From Sphingobacteriales bacterium (GTDB lineage: Bacteria; Bacteroidota; Bacteroidia; Chitinophagales; Chitinophagaceae), in the NCBI GenBank assembly GCA_016219985.1, contig JACRJO010000036.1, positions 52,108 through 116,107 on the forward strand: DNA of 64,000 bases, given 5' to 3'. The notes under the pieces are model-generated. The model worked only from the letters and a program-made list of their open reading frames with translations, did not search any database and was not told where the DNA came from. Positions 34,104 through 43,392 of this stretch are shown one piece after another; the first letter of the stretch is position 1, and each line of letters starts with the position of its first letter. The translations under genes and the position numbers were made by a program.

Positions 34104-36047
34104 TTGGAATTGTCAGTTATCATAGTGAATTATAATGTAAAACACTTTCTCGAACAGTGTCTTTATTCTGTCCGGCAGGCCCTGAAAAAAACGACCGGCG
34201 AGATCATCGTAATTGATAACTGTTCCACTGATAACAGCCTGCCCTACCTGCAACCTGCCTTTCCGGATACCCGTTTTATCGCCAACCGCGAAAACACCGG
34301 TTTTGCCCGGGCCTGCAACCAGGGAGTAAAAGAAAGCAGGGGTCGTTATATTTTATTCCTGAACCCCGATACGATCCTTCCGGAAGATTGCTTCGAAGCC
34401 TGTATTCATTTCCTGGACCAGCACCCGGAAGCGGGTGCCCTCGGTATAAAAATGCTGGATGGCAGCGGGCATTTTCTCAAAGAATCCAAACGGGCTTTCC
34501 CTTCGCCCCTGACTTCCCTGTATAAACTCTTCGGACTGTCAAAGTTATTCCCGTCATCTCCGCATTTTTCCCGGTACCATCTCGGTCACCTCGATGAAAA
34601 TAAAAACAACGAAGTGGATGTGCTGGCCGGCGCCTTTATGATGATCCGGAAAGAAGTACTGGACCAGGTGGGCGGTTTCGACGAACGTTTCTTTATGTAT
34701 GGGGAGGATGTGGACCTGAGCTACCGGATCCAGAAAGCAGGGTTTAAGAACTATTATTTTGCCGGCAGCCCCATCATCCACTTCAAAGGAGAAAGTACCC
34801 GGAAAGGAAGCATGAACTATGTGCGGATGTTCTATACCGCTATGAGCCTTTTTGTACGGAAACATTACGGGGGCGGCAAGGCTGGTTTGTTCAATGGACT
34901 TATTCACCTGGCGATCTGGTTCAGGGCGGCACTCACCGCGTTAGGCCAGTTTATCCGCCGGATCGGGCTGCCGCTGATCGATGCGGTGCTGATCCTTTGT
35001 TCATTCTGGCTGATGAAAGGGATCTGGTCGCAGTATGTACGACCGGGTATAGAATATGAGAACCGGCTCTTATGGACCGCGATCCCCGGTTATACCATCA
35101 TCTACCTGCTCACGGCTTATTATGCCGGGTTGTATGATAAGTGGTATAAATGGAGCGAACTGATCCGTTCCTCCGCTATCGCTACCATCACCCTGCTCGC
35201 AGCCTATTCCCTGTTGCCGGAACAATTGCGTTTTTCCCGGGCGATCGTGCTGTTTGGCGCGGTACTGGCTTTTTTACTGATCAGCTTATTGCGCCTCTTG
35301 CTGGTACGAACCAATGTAATCAGCAGTGACCGGCAAAAAGAGGAACATTCCGCTTTTATCATCGTGGGAACTGCGGCAGAATACGAAAGGGTCATGCAGT
35401 TGCTGGAGGAAGCAGGCTTTCGCCAGCAGCTGATGGGAAGGGTTGCGGTGAATCCGGAAGATGCATCGGCCGTGGGTCATTATAAAAACCTGGCGGCTTT
35501 GTCCAGGATTCTTCCGTTCCGGGAAGTGATCTTCTGCCAGGGACAACTGTCTTTTGCCGCGATCATCGAAACCATCCGGCAATTGCCGTCGGGCCTTACG
35601 GCGAAAATACATGCAGCGGGCAGTCACAGTGTGATCGGCAGCGATTCGAAAGACAGTTCCGGTGAAGCGGTTTCAAAGGAAAACGGGTACCAGTTAGCGG
35701 ATCCTTACAACCGGAGATTAAAAAGATTACTGGATGTGCTGTTTTCTCTTTTGGGGATCCTCAGTTTCCCGGTACAGTTGTTTCTTGTTAATAAACCTTT
35801 TTCCTTTTTCGGAAATTGTTTCAGCGTGCTGTTAGCCAAAAAAACATGGATCGGTTATACGGGTTCCGGTTATGCGCTGCCGGCCTTATTACCGGCCGTA
35901 CTTGCCTGCAATGGTTTGCCAGCCGGCAATCCGCCTTCACTTACCGCGGAGAGTATTCAGATGACAGATGACTGGTATGCCCGGGAGTACAAACCGCTGC
36001 TGGACCTGAAGCTGATCGGCCGGGCTTACCGGAGACTGGGCGGATGA
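34104..36047 (+). CDS. GT2 glycosyltransferase fused to a truncated sugar-transferase-like membrane domain
   Basis: About 647 residues. The N-terminal 260 residues are a rhamnosyltransferase-type GT2 domain (ELSVIIVNYN, IIVIDNCSTDNS, RYILFLNPDT with the D-x-D-type motif, GGFDERFFMYGEDVDLSYRI). Several TM helices follow (about 290-400), then a nucleotide-binding-like segment (FIIVGTAAEYERVM) and a stretch like the start of bacterial sugar transferases (RRLKRLLDVLFSLLGI) ending at KKTWIGY, without that family's catalytic core. No ATG is available: candidate starts are GTG at 34083, inside a hairpin, and TTG at 34104, which gives the usual family N terminus. It probably acts in surface polysaccharide synthesis. 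Confidence 0.8.
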   Translation: MELSVIIVNYNVKHFLEQCLYSVRQALKKTTGEIIVIDNCSTDNSLPYLQPAFPDTRFIANRENTGFARACNQGVKESRGRYILFLNPDTILPEDCFEACIHFLDQHPEAGALGIKMLDGSGHFLKESKRAFPSPLTSLYKLFGLSKLFPSSPHFSRYHLGHLDENKNNEVDVLAGAFMMIRKEVLDQVGGFDERFFMYGEDVDLSYRIQKAGFKNYYFAGSPIIHFKGESTRKGSMNYVRMFYTAMSLFVRKHYGGGKAGLFNGLIHLAIWFRAALTALGQFIRRIGLPLIDAVLILCSFWLMKGIWSQYVRPGIEYENRLLWTAIPGYTIIYLLTAYYAGLYDKWYKWSELIRSSAIATITLLAAYSLLPEQLRFSRAIVLFGAVLAFLLISLLRLLLVRTNVISSDRQKEEHSAFIIVGTAAEYERVMQLLEEAGFRQQLMGRVAVNPEDASAVGHYKNLAALSRILPFREVIFCQGQLSFAAIIETIRQLPSGLTAKIHAAGSHSVIGSDSKDSSGEAVSKENGYQLADPYNRRLKRLLDVLFSLLGILSFPVQLFLVNKPFSFFGNCFSVLLAKKTWIGYTGSGYALPALLPAVLACNGLPAGNPPSLTAESIQMTDDWYAREYKPLLDLKLIGRAYRRLGG

Positions 36048-36131
36048 CCCGGTAAAACGCGTACATGCCTTATATTCGCCCTTTTATACGGGTAACAATC
36101 TGTAACTTTAATCCTAACCGATCAGTAACGA

Positions 36132-37664
36132 ATGGCCACTATCATCGATATTAAACTTCCCAGGGCAATTGCCGCCGCGCTCCGTATCCCGCCCAATGAC
36201 CCGCGCCGCCAGCAGCTCCGGGTATTAAAAAAATTACTGAAAAAAGCCCGGTTCACGGAATTCGGCCAGCAGTATCATTTTGACGAGGTCCTGCTCAGCA
36301 AACACCCCGGGAAAAAATTCCAGGAACTGGTGCCGGTTCATGATTACAATAAGATCTATGAAGAATGGTGGAAAAAAACCCTGGATGGCGTTCCGGATGT
36401 AACCTGGCCCGGCAAAATAAAATACTATGCCCTGAGTTCGGGCACTTCTGAAGCCGCCAGCAAGTATATCCCGGTGACCAAAGAATTATTACGCAGCAAT
36501 ACGATCAATTATGTCCGCCAGTTTATCAGCCTGATCAAATATGAAGAGGCGAATAAAAAAGCCATGACCAAGGGATTCCTGATGCTGGGTGGCGCCACGG
36601 ACCTGAAAAAAGGAAAAGCCGGCTGGTTTGCCGGCGACCTGAGCGGTATCCTCGCGAAGAAAAGACCGTTCTGGTTCCAGACCTTTTATAAACCGGGCGG
36701 CCGTATTGCCGCCCTGAGCGACTGGAACCAGAAACTGACGGAAATTGTGGAGCATGCGAAAGAATGGGATATTGGTTATATCGTGGGCGTGCCGGCCTGG
36801 TGCCAGATGTGCATGGAAATGGTGATCGAGCATTACAAAGTGAATAATATTCACGAGATCTGGCCCAACTTCAGCTTTTTCGTACATGGCGGTGTGGCTT
36901 TTGAGCCTTATAAAAAAGGGTTTGAGAAATTATTGGGCAAACCCATTGTATATATTGAAAATTATTTGTCCAGTGAGGGTTTTATCGGGTACAAGACCCG
37001 GGAACATGCCAAGGGCATGCAGTTGATCCTCAACAATAATATCTTCTTTGAATTCGTGCCCTTTGATGATAAGAATTTTGATCACAACGGGAAGATCGTT
37101 CCCAACCCGGAGGCTAAAATGATCCACGAGGTGGAAGAAGGCAGGGAATACGCTTTGCTGATGAGCACCAATGCCGGTTCCTGGCGCTACCTGATCGGCG
37201 ATACCATCAAATTCACCGACCTGGAACGCTGCGAGCTGGTGATCACCGGCCGGACCAAGCATTTTCTCAGTCTTACCGGCGAACATCTCAGCGTGGACAA
37301 TATGAACAAAGCAGTGGAACTGGCAGGCGATGAACTCAACGTCTGCATCCCGGAATATACTGTACTGGGCTTCCCGTACCAGAATTTCTTTGCCCATCGC
37401 TGGTATATCGGCACCAATGATAAAGTGGATCCCGAACAGCTGCGTCAAAAAATTGACCAGCACCTGCGGGTGTTGAATGATGACTATGCCACGGAACGCG
37501 ACAGTGCACTGAAAGAAGTATTCCTCGAAGTATTACCCGAAGAAAAATTCATGAAATTCATGGAACTAAAAGGGAAACTGGGCAGCCAGCATAAATTCCC
37601 CCGGGTGATGAAAGGGCAAATGCTGGAAGAATGGGAACGGTTTCTGAAGACAGGAAGGATTTAA
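36132..37664 (+). CDS. GH3 auxin-responsive-promoter-like acyl-adenylate-forming protein
   Basis: A 510-residue protein of the GH3 family, related to plant enzymes that join amino acids to acyl acids via an adenylate. KYYALSSGTSEAASKYIP is the phosphate-binding motif, YIENYLSSEGFIGYKT and REYALLMSTNAGSWRYLIGD the next adenylation motifs, and ITGRTKHFLSLTGEHLS the hinge. Bacterial members are common in Bacteroidota and their substrate is not known to me. Its 3' end overlaps the following four-helix-bundle gene by 34 bases. Confidence 0.9.
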   Translation: MATIIDIKLPRAIAAALRIPPNDPRRQQLRVLKKLLKKARFTEFGQQYHFDEVLLSKHPGKKFQELVPVHDYNKIYEEWWKKTLDGVPDVTWPGKIKYYALSSGTSEAASKYIPVTKELLRSNTINYVRQFISLIKYEEANKKAMTKGFLMLGGATDLKKGKAGWFAGDLSGILAKKRPFWFQTFYKPGGRIAALSDWNQKLTEIVEHAKEWDIGYIVGVPAWCQMCMEMVIEHYKVNNIHEIWPNFSFFVHGGVAFEPYKKGFEKLLGKPIVYIENYLSSEGFIGYKTREHAKGMQLILNNNIFFEFVPFDDKNFDHNGKIVPNPEAKMIHEVEEGREYALLMSTNAGSWRYLIGDTIKFTDLERCELVITGRTKHFLSLTGEHLSVDNMNKAVELAGDELNVCIPEYTVLGFPYQNFFAHRWYIGTNDKVDPEQLRQKIDQHLRVLNDDYATERDSALKEVFLEVLPEEKFMKFMELKGKLGSQHKFPRVMKGQMLEEWERFLKTGRI

Positions 37665-38029
37665 AAGAACGGGTATTTGCTTTTGCCGTTGCAACAGGAA
37701 AACTGATCCGGGAATTACCTTACAATACGGTTAACAAAGCATATACCGGTCAATTGATCAGAAGCTCCTCTTTTGTTGGCTCCAATTACAGGGCAGCAAG
37801 AAGGGCTAAACCAGGTGCCGACTTTATTAATAAGCTTAAAATAGTGGAAGAGGAAGCGGATGAATCCGTTTATTTTTTGGAGCCCTTGATGGTTTTTAAC
37901 CCGGATTTTAAAGAAAAGATTTCCCTGCTTGCAGAAGAGGTTACATCTATCCTTAAAATGATCGTGGCTTCCATTATTACGGCCCGGTCCGGGATTAACA
38001 AACCCCGGGGGTATAACCGTAGTTTGTAA
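37631..38029 (+). CDS. Four-helix-bundle (S23-like) protein
   Basis: A 132-residue protein of the group first described from intervening sequences of 23S rRNA genes. DLKERVFAFAVATGKLIRELP, GQLIRSSSFVGSNYRAARRA and KLKIVEEEADESVYFLE are the three helices that define it. Its ATG lies 34 bases inside the GH3-like gene in another frame, and no later start would keep helix 1, so the overlap seems real. No rRNA is near; it sits in a protein operon. The role of these proteins is unknown. Confidence 0.85.
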   Translation: MGTVSEDRKDLKERVFAFAVATGKLIRELPYNTVNKAYTGQLIRSSSFVGSNYRAARRAKPGADFINKLKIVEEEADESVYFLEPLMVFNPDFKEKISLLAEEVTSILKMIVASIITARSGINKPRGYNRSL

Positions 38030-38031
38030 TT

Positions 38032-38066
38032 CACAATTCGTACTTCATACTTCTTACTTCGTACTT
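38032..38066. repeat. Degenerate tandem word ahead of the LysE-type gene
   Basis: Four near-copies of a word like TACTTCN (CGTACTTCATACTTCTTACTTCGTACTT) fill most of the 41 bases between the four-helix-bundle gene and the LysE-type gene. It may be part of the same class of word-based elements as the large hairpins at 27.5-30 kb. Confidence 0.5.
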
Positions 38067-38070
38067 AAAC

Positions 38071-38700
38071 ATGATTGATGCAATAGCAAAAGGAATCACG
38101 ATCGGGCTGCTGCTGAGTATTTCAGTGGGACCGGTTTTGTTTTCGGTGATCAAGCAAAGCCTCAACAACGGTCATAAAGGCGGCCTGGCATTCGCGTTTG
38201 GCGTATCCGCCAGCGATATCACCCTTGTGCTGCTGGCCAATGTGTTCACCGGTTTATTCCTCCGACTTCGTTTCTATGAAAAGCCCATCGGCATTGCCGG
38301 GAGCATCCTGCTGATCGCCATTGGTGTCTATTTCCTTTTTTTTAAGAAAATAAAAGTGAATGAAGACGGCAAGATCGTTTTCAAGCACCGGGCCCGGGAC
38401 TTACTGAAGATCTCCCTGTCCGGCTACTTCATGAACCTGATGAACCCCGGCATGATCCTTCTCTGGATCACCATTTCAGGTTCCCTGATCGGGTTCAGCA
38501 CCCGGCATAAGATCATAATCTATGTTACCGCCCTGGCAATCGTATTGCTGGCCGACCTGTTCAAGGTTTTCCTGGCCGGCCGGATCCGGAACAAACTGAC
38601 ACCCCATAATATTCATATCCTGAACCGGGTCAATGGCATAATACTTATTATTTTCGGGCTGGTACTAATCGGTGGCCTTTTTTTCTATGTCAGCAGCTAA
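38071..38700 (+). CDS. LysE-family amino acid exporter
   Basis: A 209-residue membrane protein with about six helices. GITIGLLLSISVGPVLFSVIKQSLNNG at the N terminus and the GYFMNLMNPGMILLW segment are characteristic of the LysE/RhtB superfamily, whose members export amino acids by ion antiport. The substrate cannot be read. The start of mtgA lies 14 bases inside its 3' end, so the two are probably co-translated. Confidence 0.85.
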   Translation: MIDAIAKGITIGLLLSISVGPVLFSVIKQSLNNGHKGGLAFAFGVSASDITLVLLANVFTGLFLRLRFYEKPIGIAGSILLIAIGVYFLFFKKIKVNEDGKIVFKHRARDLLKISLSGYFMNLMNPGMILLWITISGSLIGFSTRHKIIIYVTALAIVLLADLFKVFLAGRIRNKLTPHNIHILNRVNGIILIIFGLVLIGGLFFYVSS

Positions 38701-39442
38701 AGCAAATAAAAGCAAGGGAAACTCCTTTCTTGCAAACGCCTGGAAATGGACCCAACGGATCTTCCTCTGGATTTTCATCTTCCAGTTCCTGTACATCATC
38801 CTGCTTCGCTGGGTGGATCCGCCTCTCACCATCACCCAACTGGTCAGCTGGGTCAGCGGGCATGGATTGAAGCGGAATTATATCGGCAGCCGCGAAATGT
38901 CGTCTAATGCAAAACTGGCCGTTATTTCTTCGGAAGACCAGCTCTTCCCGGATCACAGCGGATTTGACTGGAAGAGTATCAGCAAGGCCAGGAAGTACAA
39001 TGAAAAAAAACCGGGACGCATCCGCGGGGCCAGCACCATCAGCCAGCAGGTGGCCAAAAATGTATTTCTCTGGCAGGACAGGAGCTGGTTCAGAAAAGGG
39101 CTTGAGGTCTATTTCACATTCATGATCGAAACCTTCTGGAGCAAGAAACGAATCCTCGAAGTGTACCTGAATGTGATCGAAACCGGGGATGGTATTTTTG
39201 GTATAGAAGCGGCTGCACAGGCTTATTTTAATAAACCGGCGAAGAACCTCAGCCGCCAGGAAGCAGCCATGATCGCCGCCTGCCTGCCCAATCCTAAACG
39301 GTACCCGGTAAAACCCCCTTCTTCCTTTATTTTAAGCAAGGCGGCTTATATACAACGGCAGATGACTAACCTGGAAACCGATCCGGATATACAGGAAATG
39401 ATCGGAACAGCCGTCGCAAAACCGGGTAAGCTCAATAAATGA
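38687..39442 (+). CDS. mtgA: Monofunctional peptidoglycan transglycosylase
   Basis: A 251-residue GT51 enzyme that polymerises lipid II into glycan strands. It has one N-terminal TM helix (about 18-38), then the GT51 motifs: AVISSEDQLFPDHSGFDW with catalytic Glu, RGASTISQQVAKNVFLW, KRILEVYLNVIETGDGIFG and AAQAYFNKPAKNLSRQEAA. No transpeptidase domain follows. The frame extends to a GTG at 38672, but the ATG at 38687 is preferred. The last 11 bases overlap the convergent GT39 gene. Confidence 0.93.
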   Translation: MSAAKANKSKGNSFLANAWKWTQRIFLWIFIFQFLYIILLRWVDPPLTITQLVSWVSGHGLKRNYIGSREMSSNAKLAVISSEDQLFPDHSGFDWKSISKARKYNEKKPGRIRGASTISQQVAKNVFLWQDRSWFRKGLEVYFTFMIETFWSKKRILEVYLNVIETGDGIFGIEAAAQAYFNKPAKNLSRQEAAMIAACLPNPKRYPVKPPSSFILSKAAYIQRQMTNLETDPDIQEMIGTAVAKPGKLNK

Positions 39443-41114
39443 TCAGCGGGATTCTCTTGCTGTTGGCGGTGGGAGGATAAAAGCTGCAGTTCACTGCAAA
39501 CAGGAACTCATAGCGGCCCGGTGGCAGGGCCGGATCGATATTGATGCTGAATGCCTGGTCTGCAAAAACCTTCTTCACCCGCGCAGCGGTAATAATATCT
39601 TTTACCCATCCTTTTTTATTAAATACAGCAATCCGCAACGTATCCTTCAGCTCCGCTTTCGTGCTCCCGATAAATAAACCATACCTGTATGGCATCTGTA
39701 CTGTACCATTTAGTGAAAGGGTTTGTCCTGATTTGGCCCGCCATGAGGATGCTGATGGGATAAATTCAATCTTCGGGAAGCTTACAAAAAAAGAATCATA
39801 CCGGTAACCAAAATTGCCCGCCGGGGTATGGATGGTATCCCGGAAATCAGGCAGGTTGTAGGAATCAAAATAATAGACCGGCTGACCCAGCAGGAATATT
39901 TCCAGCGGAATAAAATTGAACTGGTTCTTCCGGCCGCGGTAATAATTGAGGGAGTAAGCCACCTGGCCGCTGTTAAACCCGTACTGGGAAGCCTGCTGGT
40001 AAGAGCTGTTGAACACAACGGGTATGCCCCCGGTTTTTTCTCTCATTTGCCGGGGCCAGTCCTTCCAGGCATGAAACTCCTTTTTCACCGGTTGCAGGGG
40101 AACAATATCCGCAACCATGATAATCCGGGTAATCGTTACGAGCAGCAGTGTAACAGGAACGAGGCGGAACAGGATCCTCCTCCATTTATCGTTCTCGGCG
40201 AGGTAGGCAAAGGACAAAACAATGACCGGTACCAGGGCATGAAAAGGCCAGTTGGCTTCCACTTTTCCCCGGAATGAACTGAGCAGGAAGAAGAGATAAG
40301 TGCCGGCCATGGTATAATACAGGGCCCATTCCACCCTTCGTTCCGGTTTATAAGAAAAGGCGGCCGGTAATAAAATGAATCCCGCTAAGGGACCGGCCAG
40401 CAGCAGTTGCCCCAGCAGGTAATTCAAACTGTAGCTGATCTTATACGGGTTCACGTTGCTTTCAAATAAATGATAGCGGAAACTGACCCAGTCATGCTGG
40501 TATTGCCAGTAAAGATGCGGCATATAAAGTCCCAGCGCCAGCAAACCGGCCACATACACTTTATAGTTTTTGAATAAGTACCGGTCAGATAAAAGAGTAA
40601 ACAGCAGGACCAGCACCCCGTGGTACTTGCTGTATAAAAGTGCGGCTGCTGCAAAACCCAGGTTAAGCGTATTCAGCCAGCTTGCCTTTTGCGTAAAAAG
40701 TTTATAGAGGTAAAAGAACAGGGCGGTAAAAAAAATAAGCAGGGTATCGGGAGCGGCCATAAATCCCCCGAGCTGGATCAGCGCCATGGAGACCAGGATG
40801 GCGTAAAACAGGAAGGGATTTTTTGCCGGGAGCAGTTTCTCCAGAAAATACACCGTCAGTATATTAAAGAGCAGGAAGAAAAAACGGATGCCGAACACCC
40901 CCGGGAAAAGATACATACCGGCCTTCACGAACATGGCCACGAAGGGCGGGTGATCAAAATAACCGCGGGCGGGGAAGAAAGAATAAATCCGGTAATAGGC
41001 TTCATCATCCCGCAGCCCCGTCAGCCCGGCCTGGAGAATACCCAGCAATATCCAGGACCCGTAAAACAGCAACCGGTGGTTTATGGAAATTTGTTTCTTC
41101 ATGCAGGGAATCAT
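39432..41114 (-). CDS. GT39-type membrane glycosyltransferase (second of pair)
   Basis: A 560-residue membrane protein with about ten to twelve helices and a C-terminal periplasmic domain (about 400-560). LRDDEAYYRIYS in the first periplasmic loop has the acidic pair used by GT-C enzymes, and GYFDHPPFVAMFVKAG is the matching family segment; both are typical of dolichyl-phosphomannose mannosyltransferase-like and ArnT-like proteins. It should transfer a sugar from a lipid carrier on the periplasmic side. The ATG at 41114 overlaps the upstream stop (TAATG), with an alternative ATG at 41102. Acceptor unknown. Confidence 0.85.
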   Translation of the reverse strand: MIPCMKKQISINHRLLFYGSWILLGILQAGLTGLRDDEAYYRIYSFFPARGYFDHPPFVAMFVKAGMYLFPGVFGIRFFFLLFNILTVYFLEKLLPAKNPFLFYAILVSMALIQLGGFMAAPDTLLIFFTALFFYLYKLFTQKASWLNTLNLGFAAAALLYSKYHGVLVLLFTLLSDRYLFKNYKVYVAGLLALGLYMPHLYWQYQHDWVSFRYHLFESNVNPYKISYSLNYLLGQLLLAGPLAGFILLPAAFSYKPERRVEWALYYTMAGTYLFFLLSSFRGKVEANWPFHALVPVIVLSFAYLAENDKWRRILFRLVPVTLLLVTITRIIMVADIVPLQPVKKEFHAWKDWPRQMREKTGGIPVVFNSSYQQASQYGFNSGQVAYSLNYYRGRKNQFNFIPLEIFLLGQPVYYFDSYNLPDFRDTIHTPAGNFGYRYDSFFVSFPKIEFIPSASSWRAKSGQTLSLNGTVQMPYRYGLFIGSTKAELKDTLRIAVFNKKGWVKDIITAARVKKVFADQAFSINIDPALPPGRYEFLFAVNCSFYPPTANSKRIPLIIY

Positions 41115-42772
41115 TACAGCAACTTAACGAGAAACTGTTTTTTCAGGGTTTTCTCCCGGGTCTTATGATTAATAAATTTCAGAGTGGGAGTGGTAATATG
41201 ATATTCGGGGAACTCTTTCACAATCTCATAGGGCGAACCCGTCTGCTGCAATACAGTTAATTCCTTTTCCGAAATAAAAACCACAGAGGGCCTGACGAAA
41301 TCTTTTTTACAAATTGTGTCAATGGGGATGATCCGTACCGGGCGGTCGAGGTAAAACTGCCCGCCGGGGATATAGAGATAACCGCTGGCCGCCGGTAAAC
41401 CGGGCAGGTGGTCATTGAGATAAAAAGCCATCTGGTTGCCTGACTGGTATTGCAGGGCATCGGGGTAGAAAATCCCGTTAAGAAACTGGGCAATGATCAG
41501 CACGGACAGGCCTGAACGAAATAAAGTTCGCTGCAAAACTCCTGTTTTAATGATCAGGGGGAAAAACAATAAGAGCAGCAGGAGCCCGCACAGCACCACA
41601 AAGGCAAACAGGGCAGTAATAGCAGGGCGGTATAAAATAAAGAGGGCCAGCAACCCGGCCAGTACGATCCCGGTAATCAATCCCTGGAGCATCACGGTCC
41701 GTTTCATTCCTCTTTCCCCTAACTCCATCACAAAGCCGGCGGTCAGGATGGCGAGGAAAGGAAAAATGATATTGGTATAATAAGGCAACTGGAATCCGGA
41801 CAGGGAAAACATCAGGATCGTGGGCAGGCTGCCGCTGATCGTATACCATTCAGCATTTATTCGTCCTGTTTTACTGAAGGCCGCTTTTATTTTTTGATAC
41901 AGCGCTGCATACATCAGCAGGGCCCAGGGCAGAAAGGCCCATAGAAGGGTATGAAGGAAGAAGAAGGGATCTCCTTTCCCCTTGATGGGACCGGTATTAA
42001 AAAACCGCCCGAACTGGCTGTCCCATAAAAAAAACCGGATTCCCGATACATTTGTTTTGTCAAAAATTATTTTTTCAGGATGACTGTCGAACTGGTACCA
42101 GAGGCTGTAGAGTTCAGGGGATATAAACAGGGTCAGCAAGACAAGAGCAATCAGCCAGCGGGGGTGAAATAATTGTTTCCAGTTTCTTTTGAGGATCAGT
42201 TCGCCTGCCAGCGCCCCGCCAATGGGTACGAGACTGAAGGGCCCCTTGGTCATCAATGCAGCCGCGGTAAACAGGCAGGCCGCCAGCAGGTGCCAGCTGA
42301 TGAGTTTGTTTAACGAATTGGAAAAATGATACACTGCCGCGATGATCAGCCCGGTCAGGAAGGGCTCGGCCCGCACATCATTGTTAGAAGCGAGGAAATG
42401 CAGGGAGCAGAGCAGGATAAAAGCAGCCCATAAGCCGGTGGTCTTATTATACTGCTGTTTGGCAAAAAGATAAGTATACCCCGCGCCTGTCAGCGCCAAA
42501 AGGATACCCGGCAGTTTATAAGACCAGGTGCTGATTCCAAAGACTTTAAAAAAAAGGGCGGTAAGCCAGAAAGGAAAATGCGGTTTATCGAGCCAGTCCT
42601 TTCCCTGGAAATGAAGATCCAGGTAATTTCCGCTCTGCACCATCTGTTTGGAAATGGTGGCATAGATGCCCGCATCCGGATCGAGCAGGGGAACAAATAA
42701 CCCGCTGAAATTGATCGCTGCTGCCAGGCTGACAAAAAAATACAGCCACTTGTTTTCCGTTGATGTTGTCAT
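41114..42772 (-). CDS. GT39/ArnT-like membrane glycosyltransferase (first of pair)
   Basis: A 552-residue GT-C protein with about 12 helices. The catalytic loop reads LLDPDAGIYATISKQM, and the following DWLDKPHFPFWLTALFFKVFG is the ArnT/PMT signature; ArnT has an acidic pair here. NNDVRAEPFLTGL and ALMTKGPFSLVPIGG are further family segments. The C-terminal 100 residues form a small soluble domain. It is coupled to the next GT39 gene. Targets could be lipid A or surface glycans, which the sequence cannot decide. A -7 element lies 16 bases upstream. Confidence 0.87.
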   Translation of the reverse strand: MTTSTENKWLYFFVSLAAAINFSGLFVPLLDPDAGIYATISKQMVQSGNYLDLHFQGKDWLDKPHFPFWLTALFFKVFGISTWSYKLPGILLALTGAGYTYLFAKQQYNKTTGLWAAFILLCSLHFLASNNDVRAEPFLTGLIIAAVYHFSNSLNKLISWHLLAACLFTAAALMTKGPFSLVPIGGALAGELILKRNWKQLFHPRWLIALVLLTLFISPELYSLWYQFDSHPEKIIFDKTNVSGIRFFLWDSQFGRFFNTGPIKGKGDPFFFLHTLLWAFLPWALLMYAALYQKIKAAFSKTGRINAEWYTISGSLPTILMFSLSGFQLPYYTNIIFPFLAILTAGFVMELGERGMKRTVMLQGLITGIVLAGLLALFILYRPAITALFAFVVLCGLLLLLLFFPLIIKTGVLQRTLFRSGLSVLIIAQFLNGIFYPDALQYQSGNQMAFYLNDHLPGLPAASGYLYIPGGQFYLDRPVRIIPIDTICKKDFVRPSVVFISEKELTVLQQTGSPYEIVKEFPEYHITTPTLKFINHKTREKTLKKQFLVKLL

Positions 42773-42788
42773 GCTGTCCGGTAAGCGT

Positions 42789-42796
42789 CAAAATTA
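42789..42796 (-). promoter_or_regulatory. Bacteroidota -7 element for the GT39 pair
   Basis: Reads TAATTTTG on the minus strand, matching TAnnTTTG, 16 bases before the ATG at 42772. A convincing -33 element was not seen. Confidence 0.4.
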
Positions 42797-42837
42797 GCAG
42801 ATTGCCTGAAGAATAAATTAAATAATGAACCTTCCTT

Positions 42838-43392
42838 TTACAAAACAGCATCCACCGCTTTAATGGCTTTCTGCAATCGTTCTTCATAGCTGCCGCTGAT
42901 CTCCGCCCAGGGAACAGACTGGTTTACCAGGATATCTTTATAGATCTGGCCCAGTTTCTTCCGCGTATAGAGATCGGGGTATTCCCGCAATTCATCTTCC
43001 ACCCAGGGCAGGTCGGTATGACAAAGAAGATACAGATCATAATTACGTTGCCCGACCTGGTCCAGGATAAAGCGATGGCATTTATTGAATACAAATTCGC
43101 ACCAGACTTTCATCACGTACATATCGGTATCAATAAACAGGGGCAGGTGACCGCCGGACTCCAGCAGGGGTTCTGATTGTTGTTCCAGCCGGCTGGTATA
43201 TTCATCCTCCAGGGCCAGCTGGCCTTTGGCAATGGTGAGGAGGTCGTCAAATTCGTAATTGGTACCATTGGTCAGCAGGTATTCCCTGGCAAACTCCGGG
43301 CACCAGGTGGTTTCGTAATGCTGCGCTAACTGTTCGCATAACGTACTTTTCCCGGTACTCTCCGGCCCGATAATGACGATTTTTTTAAGCAT
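42838..43392 (-). CDS. NadR-type nicotinamide riboside kinase domain protein
   Basis: A 184-residue P-loop kinase. GPESTGKSTLCEQLAQHY is the Walker A region, WCPEFAREYLLTNG and FIDTDMYVMKVWCEF are the segments that bind the riboside in the C-terminal kinase domain of NadR, and DLPWVEDELREYPD follows. The NadR adenylyltransferase and HTH domains are absent, so it is a stand-alone kinase. It overlaps pnuC by eight bases, which supports a role in phosphorylating imported nicotinamide riboside for NAD salvage. Confidence 0.9.
   Translation of the reverse strand: MLKKIVIIGPESTGKSTLCEQLAQHYETTWCPEFAREYLLTNGTNYEFDDLLTIAKGQLALEDEYTSRLEQQSEPLLESGGHLPLFIDTDMYVMKVWCEFVFNKCHRFILDQVGQRNYDLYLLCHTDLPWVEDELREYPDLYTRKKLGQIYKDILVNQSVPWAEISGSYEERLQKAIKAVDAVL

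Noticed and set aside
37631..38029. Intervening sequence of a 23S rRNA gene
   Set aside because: The S23-like protein is there, but no rRNA sequence flanks it.
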